Assembly: GCF_001905845.1 (NCBI RefSeq)
Contig: NZ_LIVZ01000004.1
Span: 496,001-560,000, forward strand
Reading direction: 5' to 3'
Length of the DNA: 64,000 nucleotides
DNA from: Streptomyces sp. TSRI0107
GTDB taxonomy: Bacteria > Actinomycetota > Actinomycetes > Streptomycetales > Streptomycetaceae
Shown: positions 39,401-49,387 of the stretch, in pieces
Position numbering within the stretch: the first letter of the stretch is position 1
Layout of the letters: every line of letters starts with the position of its first letter
The notes under the pieces: model-generated
Seen by the model: only the letters and a program-made list of their open reading frames with translations
Database searches by the model: none
What the model was told of the DNA's origin: nothing
Program-made: the position numbers and the translations under genes

Positions 39401-39955
39401 CTTGTCGGACGTCTTGTCGATGCTGGAGTCGAAGTACACACCCGGCGAACGGACCAGCTGCGACACCACGACACGCTCGGTGCCGTTGATGACGAAGGTG
39501 CCCTTGTTGGTCATGAGCGGGAAGTCGCCCATGAAGACCGTCTGGGACTTGATCTCGCCGGTCTCGTTGTTGGTGAACTCGGCCGTGACGAAGAGCGGCG
39601 CGGCGTACGTGAAGTCGCGCTCCTTGCACTCGTCGATCGAGTTCTTCGGCGGCTCGAAGCGGTGGTCGCGGAAGGTCAGGGACATCGACCCGCTGAAGTC
39701 CTCGATCGGGGAGATCTCCTCGAAGATCTCCTCCAGACCGGACTTGGTGGGGACGTCCTGACCGTTCTCGAGGGCCTCCTCGACGCGAGCCTTCCACGCG
39801 TCATTGCCGAGCAGCCAGTCGAAGCTCTCGGTCTGGAGCGCGAGAAGGTTCGGAACCTCGAGGGGCTCCTTGATCTTTGCAAAGGAGATGCGCAGCGGGG
39901 CGGTGCTGGCAGCGTTGTTCGTATTCGCGGTCGAGGCGTTGCGCGAGGCGGCCAA
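36470..39955 (-). CDS. rpoB: RNA polymerase beta subunit
   Basis: The protein has 1161 residues from a TTG start at 39955, preceded by GGAAGGA with suitable spacing. This start gives [14 protein letters not shown], the expected streptomycete N-terminus and length. The rifampicin region ([31 protein letters not shown]) is wild type. Further motifs include [18 protein letters not shown] and GRHGNKG. In-frame codons up to 40024 would add residues not seen in the family. Confidence 0.98.
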   Translation of the reverse strand: MAASRNASTANTNNAASTAPLRISFAKIKEPLEVPNLLALQTESFDWLLGNDAWKARVEEALENGQDVPTKSGLEEIFEEISPIEDFSGSMSLTFRDHRFEPPKNSIDECKERDFTYAAPLFVTAEFTNNETGEIKSQTVFMGDFPLMTNKGTFVINGTERVVVSQLVRSPGVYFDSSIDKTSDKDIFSAKIIPSRGAWLEMEIDKRDMVGVRIDRKRKQSVTVLLKALGWTTEQILEEFGEYESMRATLEKDHTQGQDDALLDIYRKLRPGEPPTREAAQTLLENLYFNPKRYDLAKVGRYKVNKKLGADAPLDAGILTVEDVIATIKYLVKLHAGETETVGDSGETVVVETDDIDHFGNRRLRSVGELIQNQVRTGLARMERVVRERMTTQDVEAITPQTLINIRPVVASIKEFFGTSQLSQFMDQNNPLSGLTHKRRLSALGPGGLSRERAGFEVRDVHPSHYGRMCPIETPEGPNIGLIGSLASYGRVNAFGFVETPYRKVVDGQVTDEVDYLTADEEDRFVIAQANATLNDELRFSEARVLVRRRGGEVDYVSPEDVDYMDVSPRQMVSVATAMIPFLEHDDANRALMGANMMRQAVPLIKAEAPLVGTGMEYRSAVDAGDVVKAEKAGVVQEVSADYITTANDDGTYITYRLAKFARSNQGTSVNQKVIVHEGDRIIEGQVLADGPATENGEMALGKNLLVAFMPWEGHNYEDAIILSQRLVQDDVLSSIHIEEHEVDARDTKLGPEEITRDIPNVSEEVLADLDERGIIRIGAEVIAGDILVGKVTPKGETELTPEERLLRAIFGEKAREVRDTSLKVPHGETGKVIGVRVFDREEGDELPPGVNQLVRVYVAQKRKITDGDKLAGRHGNKGVISKILPIEDMPFLEDGTPVDIILNPLGVPSRMNPGQVLEIHLGWLASRGWDVSGLADEWAQRLQAIGADSVAPGTNVATPVFDGAREDELAGLLQHTIPNRDGERMVLPSGKARLFDGRSGEPFPDPISVGYMYILKLHHLVDDKLHARSTGPYSMITQQPLGGKAQFGGQRFGEMEVWALEAYGAAYALQELLTIKSDDVTGRVKVYEAIVKGENIPEPGIPESFKVLIKEMQSLCLNVEVLSSDGMSIEMRDTDEDVFRAAEELGIDLSRREPSSVEEV

Positions 39956-40119
39956 GAGGGGGTCCTTCCGAGGGCTCGGACTCACTACGCGCGTACCGGC
40001 CCCTCCCCCAGGCGTGGGACTCAAATCCCCAGGTCAGGGGAGATTCGGTCGCCGGTGCTCGGGTGAGGGCAGACCCCTGGTGACGGGCAGGGGACAGCTA
40101 ACAGGCAGCGCAAAGGGTC

Positions 40120-40148
40120 AGTGTAGCCACTCGGCACACTGATGTCCA
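40120..40148 (-). promoter_or_regulatory. rpoBC promoter
   Basis: On the minus strand TGGACA, a 17-nt spacer and TACACT match the vegetative consensus (TTGACA/TAnnnT) with one change in the -35 element. It lies about 165 nt upstream of the rpoB TTG start. Confidence 0.85.
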
Positions 40149-40406
40149 GTCCCACATTTCGGAGACCCATCTGTTCTCAACGCCTGCGCCATGCCTGCCC
40201 TCAACGCACGTTGATACTGCCCTCTTCGTCGTCGATCCATGCCTCGGATTCGGACCGTTGTGACGACGCGTCCTGAGAATTGCGCGCTGCGTGCGGTTCG
40301 TCAAGGCCCCCTTGGCCGGAACCAGGAGCTCCGGAGACACGACGAAGATCACCTTACCCCCCGTCACGAAGGCCGCAAGGCAACCGCGGCCCCTCCCCTG
40401 AGAACG

Positions 40407-40444
40407 CCGAAGAGCGACCACCCGGATGGATGATCGCTCTTCGG
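40407..40444 (-). terminator. Attenuator/terminator after rplL
   Basis: An 11-bp stem (CCGAAGAGCGA / TCGCTCTTCGG) with a 16-nt loop lies about 69 bp after the rplL stop. In many bacteria a partial terminator here sets the ratio of L7/L12 to RNA polymerase. Confidence 0.75.
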
Positions 40445-40512
40445 TGCGTTCGCGTTACAGCCCTAGGAGGCCGTACTCAGCGCGCAGGAGATGCGGGGCA
40501 GCCCCCGAGGTC

Positions 40513-40902
40513 TTACTTGACCTCGACGGAGGCGCCGGCGCCCTTGAGGGCCTCGGCAGCCTTGTCCGCGGCCTCCTTGTTGACCTTCTCGAGAACCGGC
40601 TTCGGGGTGCCGTCGACCAGGTCCTTGGCCTCCTTCAGGCCCAGGGAGGTCAGCTCACGCACGACCTTGATGACCTGGATCTTCTTGTCACCGGCGCCGG
40701 TGAGGATGACGTCGAACTCGTCCTTCTCCTCGGCGGCCTCGGCGGCGGCGCCACCAGCGGCACCACCGGCGACGACGACCGGCGCGGCAGCGGCGGCGGT
40801 GACGTCGAACTTCTCCTCGAAGGCCTTCACGAACTCGGAGAGCTCGATGAGGGTCATCTCCTCGAACTGGGCAAGCAGCTCGTCCTGGGTGAGCTTCGCC
40901 AT
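40513..40902 (-). CDS. rplL: Ribosomal protein L7/L12
   Basis: The 129-residue acidic protein has an N-terminal dimer/L10-binding domain ([20 protein letters not shown]), an Ala/Gly hinge (about 35-58) and a C-terminal domain with [20 protein letters not shown]. It recruits translation GTPases. It is 118 bp downstream of rplJ. Confidence 0.98.
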   Translation of the reverse strand: MAKLTQDELLAQFEEMTLIELSEFVKAFEEKFDVTAAAAAPVVVAGGAAGGAAAEAAEEKDEFDVILTGAGDKKIQVIKVVRELTSLGLKEAKDLVDGTPKPVLEKVNKEAADKAAEALKGAGASVEVK

Positions 40903-41020
40903 GATGGCGGTCCTTCCACTAAATCGGCAGGTGCCGGATGTACTGGGTAAGGCGGGCGTACGTCGGGCCCGCTGCGACCCTTGCCGCGCTCAGGCGGCGA
41001 GGATCAGAAAGCGAGCCGAA

Positions 41021-41551
41021 TTACTCGGCACCGCCCTGCTCGTCCTGCTTGGCACGGAGCGCGTCCACGGTGCGGACGAGCTTCGACGGCAGCGCCTGGA
41101 AGACAGAGGCAGCCTGGGACTGCTTGCCCTTGAGCGCGCCGGCCAGCTTGCTGAGCAGAACCTCGCGGGACTCGAGGTCCGCAAGCTTCTTGATCTCATC
41201 GGCGGACAGCGCCTTGCCGTCAAGGACACCGCCCTTGATGATGAGATTCGGGTTCTCCTTGGCGAAGTCACGGAGACCCTTCGCCGACTCCACCGGGTCA
41301 CCGGTGACGAAGGCGACGGCCGTCGGACCAGCGAAGAGCTGGTCGTCCAGCGTGATCCCGGCCTCGTTGGCCGCAATCTTGGTCAGCGTGTTCTTCACCA
41401 CGGCGTACTGGGCGTTCTCACCGAGCGAACGACGCAGCGTCTTGAGCTGCGCCACGGTGAGACCGCGGTACTCGGTCAGCACGGCGGCGTTGGAGCTGCG
41501 GAACTTGTCCGTCAGCTCGGCAACCGCGGCAGCCTTGTCGGGCCTCGCCAT
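41021..41551 (-). CDS. rplJ: Ribosomal protein L10
   Basis: The 176-residue protein begins [17 protein letters not shown], has [15 protein letters not shown], and ends with the helical L12-binding part. It anchors L7/L12 dimers to the stalk base. The 5' region carries a leader with a terminator-like hairpin, as expected for autogenous control by L10-L12. Confidence 0.98.
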   Translation of the reverse strand: MARPDKAAAVAELTDKFRSSNAAVLTEYRGLTVAQLKTLRRSLGENAQYAVVKNTLTKIAANEAGITLDDQLFAGPTAVAFVTGDPVESAKGLRDFAKENPNLIIKGGVLDGKALSADEIKKLADLESREVLLSKLAGALKGKQSQAASVFQALPSKLVRTVDALRAKQDEQGGAE

Positions 41552-41863
41552 AGAGCCTCGGCCTCCTTCCGGGTGATTCGGACCGCGCGGACCCGAAGGA
41601 GGACTGGGGAAAACGAAACGCCCCGGCGCAGGCGCACGGGGCGTAGCTCGACCAGTCGGGTTCCATCGAACAGAACCGGTCCGGGAGCACTTCCACTGTC
41701 ACCTGCGCGGGTCGTCCGCAGTTCAGCGGATCCTTCGGCCACCGTGCCCTCGAACGAGCACACGGCAACGACCAGCGGTCTTTGGCTTCTGAAGGAAGGT
41801 ACCTGACCGGATCGCCGTCAAGCAAATCCGGTCACCGGACACCCGGGCGAGTGGCCGCGGGAC
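41552..41863 (-). other. rplJ leader region, 312 bp
   Basis: The gap between the lipoprotein gene and rplJ holds the rplJL leader with an attenuator-like hairpin (41618-41644). A TTGACG hexamer at about 41815-41820 on the minus strand is a possible -35 but lacks an obvious -10 at 17-18 nt. No gene is visible. Confidence 0.6.
41618..41644 (-). promoter_or_regulatory. Putative L10 leader attenuator
   Basis: The stem ACGCCCC / GGGGCGT with further G-C pairing inside is followed, on the minus strand, by the T-rich CGTTTCGTTTTCC. This is terminator-like although it lies about 70 nt before rplJ, which fits L10(L12)-dependent attenuation. Confidence 0.6.
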
Positions 41864-42859
41864 TCACACGCCGGAGGGCGACTCCAGCCCCTCCAGGTCG
41901 AGCATCTCCTCGTCGAACTCCTCGCCGAAGGTGCTCTCCTCTTCGAAGGCGCTCTCGTCGCCGGACATCTCGCCCAGCTCCTTGAACATCTCGAACAGGT
42001 CGAAGGTCTCGTCGGCCGGCGGCAGCTCGACCTCGGCCTTGGCGCCGTAGTCGGAGAACTTCATGCTCATGTCGACGTCGCCCTGCGGGGACTCCATGGT
42101 GACGTCCATACGGACCGGCAGGTCGTCCTCGTTGACCCAGACCTCGGTGTCGTAGCCCTTGATGCCCGACTTCTCAATGTTCTTCAGGAGCTGCTCGCGC
42201 TCCTTGGGCTTCAGGACGTCCAGGCTCTCGTTGCTCTCCATCATCTCCTTGACGGTGAGCGTGCCCTTGTAGTGCTCGGTCTCGACGCCGTCGATCTTCT
42301 CGCCGCCGACGTGCTTGAGGTTGGGCGACTCCATGAGCATGGCGAGCTGCTCGGCCGGGTTCTGGTTCATGTTCTCCAGGCCCGAGGTCATCTGCTTGGT
42401 GAGCTCCTCGTCACCGGAGGCCTCCGCCGCGGCGCCCAGGTCGAGCTTCATCCAGCGCTTGCCGTCCATGTCCTTGGCGGACTCGGCGCCCATGTCCATG
42501 TACATGACGTTGTCCTGCCAGATCATCCGGACCTGCTCCGGGGCGTCCGGCTCGGTGGCGAGCATGGAGCCCTTCATGGTCAGGTCCATGACGGTCGGGT
42601 CCCAGCCCATCACGCCGGACATGGTCATGTCGCCGCCGCCGTCCAGCGCGGCCGGCATCGACATGGACATCTCCACCTTGGCGGACTTCGCCTCGGCGGT
42701 CTTCTCGTACGCCGCCGTCAGCACCTGCTGAACGGTGCGCTCGGGGCCGGACGCCCCGTCCTTCTTCTCGGCACCACAGCCGACGGCACCGCCGGCCAGC
42801 ACCAGAGCCGCGATCCCGGCGAGAGTCGCCCCGCCGCGCGTACGTACGGAAAGCCCCAT
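41864..42859 (-). CDS. Lipoprotein, LppX/LprG-like, paralogue of next gene
   Basis: The 331-residue protein has a lipoprotein signal ending in LAGGAVGC with Cys28. The mature part has alternating strands rich in Met, Asp and Glu (VEMSMSMPA, MTMSGVMGWDP, WVNEDDLPVRMDVTM, FSDYGAKAEVELPPADET). This is the pattern of the LppX_LprAFG (LolA-like fold) family that carries lipids or probes the envelope. The last 40 residues are very acidic. The upstream gene on the same strand is a diverged copy. Location inside the rpl cluster does not imply a ribosomal role. Confidence 0.82.
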   Translation of the reverse strand: MGLSVRTRGGATLAGIAALVLAGGAVGCGAEKKDGASGPERTVQQVLTAAYEKTAEAKSAKVEMSMSMPAALDGGGDMTMSGVMGWDPTVMDLTMKGSMLATEPDAPEQVRMIWQDNVMYMDMGAESAKDMDGKRWMKLDLGAAAEASGDEELTKQMTSGLENMNQNPAEQLAMLMESPNLKHVGGEKIDGVETEHYKGTLTVKEMMESNESLDVLKPKEREQLLKNIEKSGIKGYDTEVWVNEDDLPVRMDVTMESPQGDVDMSMKFSDYGAKAEVELPPADETFDLFEMFKELGEMSGDESAFEEESTFGEEFDEEMLDLEGLESPSGV

Positions 42860-42917
42860 CGATTCCCCCCAAGGAACACAAGGAACAGATTGTCGAATAC
42901 AAGCAAGGGGAGTGAGC

Positions 42918-43769
42918 TTAGCCCAGAGGTTTACCGGGCTCCCCCGAATTCCCGGCCGTCGCCTGCAGCAGTTCGGTCACGTCCCGGGTGTCGTCCGCCG
43001 GGGGTCTGTGCGCCCTCACCTCGGCGCCGTAGTCGTCGTAGAAGGCGGTCTGGGTCAGCTCGCCGTCGGCGGTCCGCGCCTTCTCCACCTTCTTGACCAG
43101 CAGGTCCCGGTCGTCGATCCACACGTCGACGGTCTGCTCGGAGACGCCGTCGTCCGCCGCCTCGACCGTGCCCGCGTAGTGCGTGGTCCGCCGTCCGCGC
43201 ACCCGCTCCTCGCCGACCTCCCGCACGTCCGAGGAGGACAGCAGGAGCCGCAGGGACCGGTCGGGGGTGGAGTCGCGCATCTGGTCGCCCAGCTGGGCCC
43301 CGGAGCCGCCCGCGATGTCCTTCAGGTCCTCGTAGCCGTATCTCAGCCAGTGCCGGCCGTCCGCCTGCGCGGCGAACTCGTCGCCCATGCGCGCGTAGTA
43401 CGCGTCCGGCAGATAGCGGGCCTCCATGGACTCGCTCCCGAGCCGGCGCATGGTGTCGGCCAGCGCGCCACCGGTGTACGTGATGGTCAGGGTGCCCGTG
43501 ACCCCGTCCTTCCAGCCGAGGACGCCGTCGGCCGTCAGGGAGATCGTCGAACCGATCCGCGTGGTCGACTCCACCCGCGCGGACCGGGCCGCCTCCGTGG
43601 CCCGCTCGGCCTGCCGCAGCCCGCCCGGCACCTCGGCCGCCCGGGAGGGCCGCGCGGGGCCCCTGGAGTCGTCGGACGTCGTACAGGCGGCCGTCCCCGC
43701 CAGTGCGACCAGCATGGCCGACAGGAGCACCGCCCGCCCCGCCGGCCACCGCCCACCCGTCCTCGTCAT
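42918..43769 (-). CDS. Lipoprotein, paralogue of LppX-like neighbour
   Basis: The protein has 283 residues from the ATG at 43769, which gives a good lipoprotein signal (MTRTGGRWPAGR, hydrophobic core, LAGTAAC) and has GGGGGG upstream. A frame open to 43850 would run into the rplA terminator. The same layout as the neighbour is seen: DGVLGWKDGV near 90, WIDDRDLLVKKVE, then YDDYGAEVRAHRPPADDT. This marks it as a diverged tandem duplicate. It is less Met-rich and less acidic than its partner. Confidence 0.8.
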   Translation of the reverse strand: MTRTGGRWPAGRAVLLSAMLVALAGTAACTTSDDSRGPARPSRAAEVPGGLRQAERATEAARSARVESTTRIGSTISLTADGVLGWKDGVTGTLTITYTGGALADTMRRLGSESMEARYLPDAYYARMGDEFAAQADGRHWLRYGYEDLKDIAGGSGAQLGDQMRDSTPDRSLRLLLSSSDVREVGEERVRGRRTTHYAGTVEAADDGVSEQTVDVWIDDRDLLVKKVEKARTADGELTQTAFYDDYGAEVRAHRPPADDTRDVTELLQATAGNSGEPGKPLG

Positions 43770-43837
43770 CGGTCCCCCCATGCCCGTGCCGTACCAGAAC
43801 GCTAACCCAGGGCACCGACAACGGGCCGGAAACGGGA

Positions 43838-43873
43838 ACGGGCCCCGCATTCCCGAAGGAACGCGGGGCCCGT
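43838..43873 (-). terminator. rplA terminator
   Basis: A perfect 11-bp stem (ACGGGCCCCGC / GCGGGGCCCGT) with a 14-nt loop lies 24 bp after the rplA stop. It ends the rplK-rplA unit before the lipoprotein genes. Confidence 0.85.
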
Positions 43874-43897
43874 GGACCGGTTGGGTGAGCCTCAGGC

Positions 43898-44623
43898 TCA
43901 GACCGCGGCCGGGTCCTCCTCGACGAGGAGGTTGCGGGTGCGGTTCGGGTCGACCGGGATGCCGGGGCCCATCGTGGTGGTGATGGCGGCCTTCTTGATG
44001 TAGCGACCCTTGGCGGCGGACGGCTTCAGACGGAGGATCTCCTCCAGGGCCGCGCCGTAGTTCTCCACCAGCTTGCTGTCGTCGAACGACGTCTTGCCGA
44101 TGATGAAGTGCAGGTTCGAGTGCTTGTCGACGCGGAACTCGATCTTGCCGCCCTTGATGTCGGTGACAGCCTTGGCGACGTCGGGGGTCACGGTGCCGGT
44201 CTTCGGGTTCGGCATCAGACCACGCGGACCGAGCACGCGGCCGAGGCGGCCGACCTTGCCCATGAGGTCCGGGGTGGCGACGACGGCGTCGAAGTCCAGA
44301 CGACCCTTCGCGACCTCGTCGATCAGCTCGTCGGCGCCGACGATGTCGGCGCCCGCGGCACGCGCGGCCTCGGCACGGTCACCGGTCGCGAAGACCAGGA
44401 CCCGGGCGGTCTTACCGGTGCCGTGCGGGAGGTTCACGGTGCCACGGACCATCTGGTCGGCCTTGCGCGGGTCGACACCCAGGCGGAAGGCGACCTCGAC
44501 GGTGCCGTCGAACTTGGTCGTGGAGGTCTCCTTGGCGAGACGGACGGCCTCGAGGGGAGCGTAGAGCTTCTCCCGGTCGACCTTGGCGTCCGCAGCGCGG
44601 AGAGACTTGCTGCGCTTGCTCAC
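43898..44623 (-). CDS. rplA: Ribosomal protein L1
   Basis: The 241-residue protein begins [16 protein letters not shown] and contains [35 protein letters not shown] and the [10 protein letters not shown] end. It forms the L1 stalk and often represses its own operon. It is 82 bp after rplK. Confidence 0.98.
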   Translation of the reverse strand: MSKRSKSLRAADAKVDREKLYAPLEAVRLAKETSTTKFDGTVEVAFRLGVDPRKADQMVRGTVNLPHGTGKTARVLVFATGDRAEAARAAGADIVGADELIDEVAKGRLDFDAVVATPDLMGKVGRLGRVLGPRGLMPNPKTGTVTPDVAKAVTDIKGGKIEFRVDKHSNLHFIIGKTSFDDSKLVENYGAALEEILRLKPSAAKGRYIKKAAITTTMGPGIPVDPNRTRNLLVEEDPAAV

Positions 44624-44705
44624 TTAAAGCTCCTGTTGTGTCTTAGGAGTCGTGGTCCGGGCCGAGCAGGCCCTTCCACGTTCTGCTGTTCTACGAAGGT
44701 GGGGG

Positions 44706-45140
44706 TCAGCCCTCGACCGTGACGCCCATGGAACGGGCGGTGCCGGCGATGATCTTCTCGGCGGCGTCCAGGTCGTTGGCGTTGAGGTCGGGCATCTTGG
44801 TGGTGGCGATCTCGCGGACCTGCTCGCGGGTGATCTTCGCGACCTTGGTCTTGTGCGGCTCGCCGGAGCCCTTCTCCACGCCCGCGGCCTTGAGGATCAT
44901 CTTGGCGGCCGGCGGCGTCTTGGTGACGAAGGTGAAGGAACGGTCCTCGTAGACCGTGATCTCCACCGGGATGACCCAACCGCGCTGCGACTCGGTCGCG
45001 GCGTTGTAGGCCTTGCAGAACTCCATGATGTTCACGCCGTGCTGACCCAGCGCGGGGCCGACCGGCGGGGCCGGGTTGGCGGCACCGGCCTGGATCTGGA
45101 GCTTGATGAGCCCCGTGACCTTCTTCTTCTTGGGAGGCAT
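44706..45140 (-). CDS. rplK: Ribosomal protein L11
   Basis: The 144-residue protein begins [19 protein letters not shown] and shows the Pro-rich [21 protein letters not shown] of the N-terminal domain, then the rRNA-binding C-terminal domain. L11 is the target region of thiopeptides and the stringent-response sensor site. It starts after a strong terminator, so it probably has its own promoter. Confidence 0.98.
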   Translation of the reverse strand: MPPKKKKVTGLIKLQIQAGAANPAPPVGPALGQHGVNIMEFCKAYNAATESQRGWVIPVEITVYEDRSFTFVTKTPPAAKMILKAAGVEKGSGEPHKTKVAKITREQVREIATTKMPDLNANDLDAAEKIIAGTARSMGVTVEG

Positions 45141-45238
45141 GGCTCTCCGGGTCCTTTCGATTCGGGTCCTGCCTGCGCATCGGGGACAACCCGGACGCAG
45201 GCATACCGCACAACGATAACGGGTATGGATGCGCGGCC

Positions 45239-45289
45239 AAAAACCGAGCAGGTCAGACGGTCACCGGGGCAACCACCTGACCTGCTCGG
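45239..45289 (-). terminator. nusG terminator with T-tract
   Basis: A perfect 13-bp stem (CCGAGCAGGTCAG / CTGACCTGCTCGG) with a 20-nt loop is followed on the minus strand by five T. It is the most classical intrinsic terminator of the window and separates secE-nusG from rplK-rplA. Confidence 0.92.
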
Positions 45290-45323
45290 ACGCTGTGTGT
45301 CCTGGAAGGACCGGCCTCGGGGG

Positions 45324-46145
45324 CTAGTTCTTCTGGATCTGGTCGAAGGAGAGCTCGACCGGCGTCTCGCGGCCGAAGATCTCCACCAGGCCCTTGACCT
45401 TCTTCGAGTCGGGGTTGATCTCGTTGATGGTCGCCTGGAGCGTGGCGAACGGGCCGTCGGTGACGGTGACCGAGTCGCCGACCTCGAAGTCCAGCACCTG
45501 GACCTCGACCTTGCGCTGCGGCGCCGGCTTGCCCTCGGCCTCGGCGGCCTCGCGGGCGGCCTTCTCCTCGGCCTCCGGGGCGAGCATCTTGACGATCTCG
45601 TCCAGGGTCAGCGGGTACGGGTCGTAGGCGTTGCCCACGAAGCCGGTGACGCCGGGCGTGTTGCGGACGACGCCCCAGGACTCGTTCGTCAGGTCCATGC
45701 GCACCAGGACGTAGCCGGGGAGCTTGTTCTGGCGGATGGTCTTGCGGTCGCCGTTCTTGATCTGGACGACCTCTTCCTGCGGCACCTCGGCCTGGAAGAT
45801 GTAGTCCTCGACGTTCAGCGAGACGGCGCGCTGCTCCAGGTTGGTCTTCACGCGGTTCTCGTAACCGGCGTACGTGTGGATCACGTACCACTCGCCGGGC
45901 AGCACGCGCAGCTCCTGGCGCAGCTTCTCGACCGGGTCGAGCTCGGGCTCCGCCTCGGCTTCCTCGGCCTCTTCGGCCTCGGCCTCGTCGGTCACCTCGA
46001 CGGCGGCCTCCTCGGCCGGCTCGCCCGCCTCGGCGTCGGCAGCCTCGACCTCGTCCAGGTCCTCGTCCGCGCCCTCGACGATGTCGAGCTCGTCATCCAC
46101 GGACGCATCCGGCTCGATGGCGTCGTTCAGGTTCGGGTCAGACAC
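45324..46145 (-). CDS. nusG: Transcription antitermination factor NusG
   Basis: The protein has 273 residues. Residues 1-90 are a long acidic, Ala/Glu-rich extension common in actinobacteria. The NGN domain follows ([21 protein letters not shown], then [12 protein letters not shown] and [10 protein letters not shown]), then the KOW domain ([21 protein letters not shown]). It binds RNA polymerase and couples transcription with Rho and translation. It is 77 bp after secE. Confidence 0.97.
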   Translation of the reverse strand: MSDPNLNDAIEPDASVDDELDIVEGADEDLDEVEAADAEAGEPAEEAAVEVTDEAEAEEAEEAEAEPELDPVEKLRQELRVLPGEWYVIHTYAGYENRVKTNLEQRAVSLNVEDYIFQAEVPQEEVVQIKNGDRKTIRQNKLPGYVLVRMDLTNESWGVVRNTPGVTGFVGNAYDPYPLTLDEIVKMLAPEAEEKAAREAAEAEGKPAPQRKVEVQVLDFEVGDSVTVTDGPFATLQATINEINPDSKKVKGLVEIFGRETPVELSFDQIQKN

Positions 46146-46190
46146 GGTGGCTGCTTCTTCCTGGATACATACGGGTGGAACACGCGAAAG

Positions 46191-46210
46191 GGGCGCCAGT
46201 GACGGCGCCC
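46191..46210 (-). terminator. secE-nusG intergenic hairpin
   Basis: GGGCGCC / GGCGCCC with a 6-nt loop lies 12 bp after the secE stop. The short stem and missing T-tract suggest at most a weak terminator or attenuator. Confidence 0.45.
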
Positions 46211-46222
46211 TTCGCTCTTGGC

Positions 46223-46510
46223 TCAGCCGAAGACGTACTTGGCTGCGTGGTCGAGTCCATAGTCAATCACGGTGACCAGGCCGATCATGATGACGACGAA
46301 GACGATCACGACGGCCGTGTACGTCGTCAGCTGGCTGCGCGTCGGCCAGACGACCTTGCGGAGTTCCGCGACGATCTGCCGGTAGAAGAGCGCTAGCCGC
46401 TTCAGCGGGCCCTTCTTCGCGCGCTTGCCGCCTTTGCGGGTCTTCTTCTTGGACTCGGGCGCTTCGTCCTGGGCATCAGGCGTGTCGAGGGAGCCCACGG
46501 CGTCCGTCAT
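46223..46510 (-). CDS. secE: Preprotein translocase subunit SecE
   Basis: The 95-residue protein starts at the ATG at 46510 ([12 protein letters not shown]). A basic stretch ([17 protein letters not shown]) leads to the family motif [17 protein letters not shown] and one membrane helix. It stabilises SecY. It lies 105 bp downstream of tRNA-Trp, the classical order. Confidence 0.95.
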   Translation of the reverse strand: MTDAVGSLDTPDAQDEAPESKKKTRKGGKRAKKGPLKRLALFYRQIVAELRKVVWPTRSQLTTYTAVVIVFVVIMIGLVTVIDYGLDHAAKYVFG

Positions 46511-46615
46511 AGTCCTCACCTGATCCCGGGTCGTGGCCGTGCCGCGCCCGGTCTGAGCCGCACGGCGGTGCATTGCTGTACGTAACCTGCGCACACATCC
46601 TGGCGGTGTGTGTAG

Positions 46616-46688
46616 CAGGGCCGGAGGGACTTGAACCCCCAACCGCCGGTTTTGGAGACCGGTGCTCTACCAATTGAGCTACGACCCT
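46616..46688 (-). tRNA. tRNA-Trp (CCA)
   Basis: The 73-nt cloverleaf has acceptor AGGGTCG / CGGCCCT, an anticodon loop with CCA (CTCCAAA), and the T-loop GGTTCAAGTCC as GTTCAAG. The 3' CCA is not encoded. Confidence 0.96.
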
Positions 46689-46970
46689 TTGCGTGTCCCC
46701 CAACGTACCGCATCCGACCGGGTGCTCGGTGTGCACCGCCCGAGTGCGGCCTGCGAGGGCCAACGAGGTGAGAGTGTACGTGGTTCGGCGCCGGGCGTCG
46801 AACAGAAAGCGCCCGTGAAGCGGCCGGTGGAACGGGATCGTCGGGAAATCGCCGGAAGATCACCCAGGCCACCGCGTGGATCCGGACGGGTGTTCAGTGG
46901 TTTGCCCGGTGATGTTCAGTCCGTGAAACCAGTGTGCCGGGCAGGTTTCCGGTCTGGAACGATGGGCTTC

Positions 46971-48197
<1,227 letters not shown>

Positions 48198-48212
48198 CCC
48201 GTCTCCTCGGCC

Positions 48213-48250
48213 ACGGGGACCACACCTGAACGTTGAGGTGTGGTCCCCGT
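48213..48250 (+). terminator. Terminator after aminotransferase gene
   Basis: A perfect 15-bp stem (ACGGGGACCACACCT / AGGTGTGGTCCCCGT) with an 8-nt loop lies 16 bp after the stop. Confidence 0.88.
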
Positions 48251-48322
48251 CGTTTGTGCGAGCAAGACCACGATCGGGGAATCGGCTACCGGGGCGGCGG
48301 GGGCGTACGGCAGGATCTGGGA

Positions 48323-49360
48323 ATGGAGCGCGTACGTGATCTCTCTGAGCTGCCGAAAGCCCATCTGCACCTGCACTTCACCGGCTCGATGCGGCCGGGC
48401 ACCCTGCTGGAGCTGGCCGACAAGTACGGCGTCCGGCTCCCGGACGTGCTGACCGACGCGCTGGTGAGCGGGGAGCCGCCGAGACTGCGCGCGACGGACG
48501 AGCGGGGCTGGTTCCGCTTCCAGCGGCTGTACGACGCCGCGCGTTCCTGCCTGCGGGCGCCGGAGGACATCCAGCGGCTGGTCAGGGAGGCCGCGCAGGA
48601 GGACCTGCGGGACGGCTCCGGGTGGCTGGAGATCCAGGTGGACCCGACGTCGTACGCGCCCCGGCTGGGCGGGCTGATCCCGGCGCTGGAGATCATCCTG
48701 GACGCGGTGGAGACGGCCGTGCGGGACACCGGGCTGGGGATGCGGGTGCTGGTCGCGGCCAACCGGATGAAGCACCCGCTGGACGCGCGGACGCTGGCGC
48801 GGCTGGCGGTGCGGTACGCCGACCGGGGTGTGGTCGGGTTCGGGCTGTCCAACGACGAGCGGCGCGGCATGGCGCGCGACTTCGACCGGGCGTTCGCGAT
48901 CGCGCGGGACGGCGGGCTGCTGTCGGCGCCGCACGGCGGTGAGCTGACCGGCCCGTCGTCGGTGCGGGACTGCCTGGACGACCTGCACGCGAACCGGATC
49001 GGTCACGGGGTGCGGGCGGCGGAGGACCCGCGGCTGCTGAAGCGGCTGGCGGACCGGCAGGTGACGTGCGAGGTGTGTCCCGCGTCGAACGTGGCGCTCG
49101 GCGTCTACGAGAAGCCGGAGGACGTGCCGCTGCGGACGCTGTTCGAGGCGGGCGTGCCGATGGCGCTGGGCGCGGACGACCCGCTGCTCTTCGGCTCCCG
49201 GCTGGCCGCCCAGTACGACATCGCGCGGCACCACCACGACTTCACGGACGCGGAGCTGGCGGAACTGGCCCGGCAGTCGGTGCGGGCGTCGGTGGCGCCG
49301 GAGGGCGTGAAGGCGGAGCTGCTGGCGGGCGTGGACCGGTGGCTGAACACGCCGGCGTGA
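48323..49360 (+). CDS. add: Adenosine deaminase
   Basis: The 345-residue TIM-barrel enzyme has the first zinc site in PKAHLHLHFTGSM (His16/His18), HGGE, RIGHGVRA, CPASN and the paired Asp in GADDPLLF. It converts adenosine to inosine in purine salvage. Start at the ATG at 48323; the frame is open further upstream but overlaps the preceding terminator. The Thr usual before the DD pair is Ala, which is common in the add-like streptomycete group. It could act on a related purine such as adenine or N6-methyl adenine. Confidence 0.88.
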   Translation: MERVRDLSELPKAHLHLHFTGSMRPGTLLELADKYGVRLPDVLTDALVSGEPPRLRATDERGWFRFQRLYDAARSCLRAPEDIQRLVREAAQEDLRDGSGWLEIQVDPTSYAPRLGGLIPALEIILDAVETAVRDTGLGMRVLVAANRMKHPLDARTLARLAVRYADRGVVGFGLSNDERRGMARDFDRAFAIARDGGLLSAPHGGELTGPSSVRDCLDDLHANRIGHGVRAAEDPRLLKRLADRQVTCEVCPASNVALGVYEKPEDVPLRTLFEAGVPMALGADDPLLFGSRLAAQYDIARHHHDFTDAELAELARQSVRASVAPEGVKAELLAGVDRWLNTPA

Positions 49361-49379
49361 CGTGGTCCGCCACGCCGGC
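49351..49379. terminator. Bidirectional hairpin between add and murB
   Basis: GCCGGCGTG / CACGCCGGC with an 11-nt loop overlaps the add stop codon and lies 9 bp from the end of the converging murB. Confidence 0.75.
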
Positions 49380-49387
49380 TCCCGCCG

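Larger units (their letters stand above)
39956..40512 (-). other. rplL-rpoB intergenic region and rpoB leader, 557 bp
   Basis: This long gap holds the rplL hairpin (40407-40444), a near-consensus promoter (40120-40148) and a rpoB leader of about 160 nt. No gene is evident. rpoBC can thus be transcribed from its own promoter and by read-through from rplJL. Confidence 0.75.

Noticed and set aside
36875-40066. A 1063-codon open frame opposite rpoB
   Set aside because: Same reason: shadow of rpoB in a GC-rich genome.
42918-43850. Longer N-terminus for the second lipoprotein (start at 43850)
   Set aside because: It would extend through the rplA terminator hairpin and would bury the lipoprotein signal 28 residues inside.
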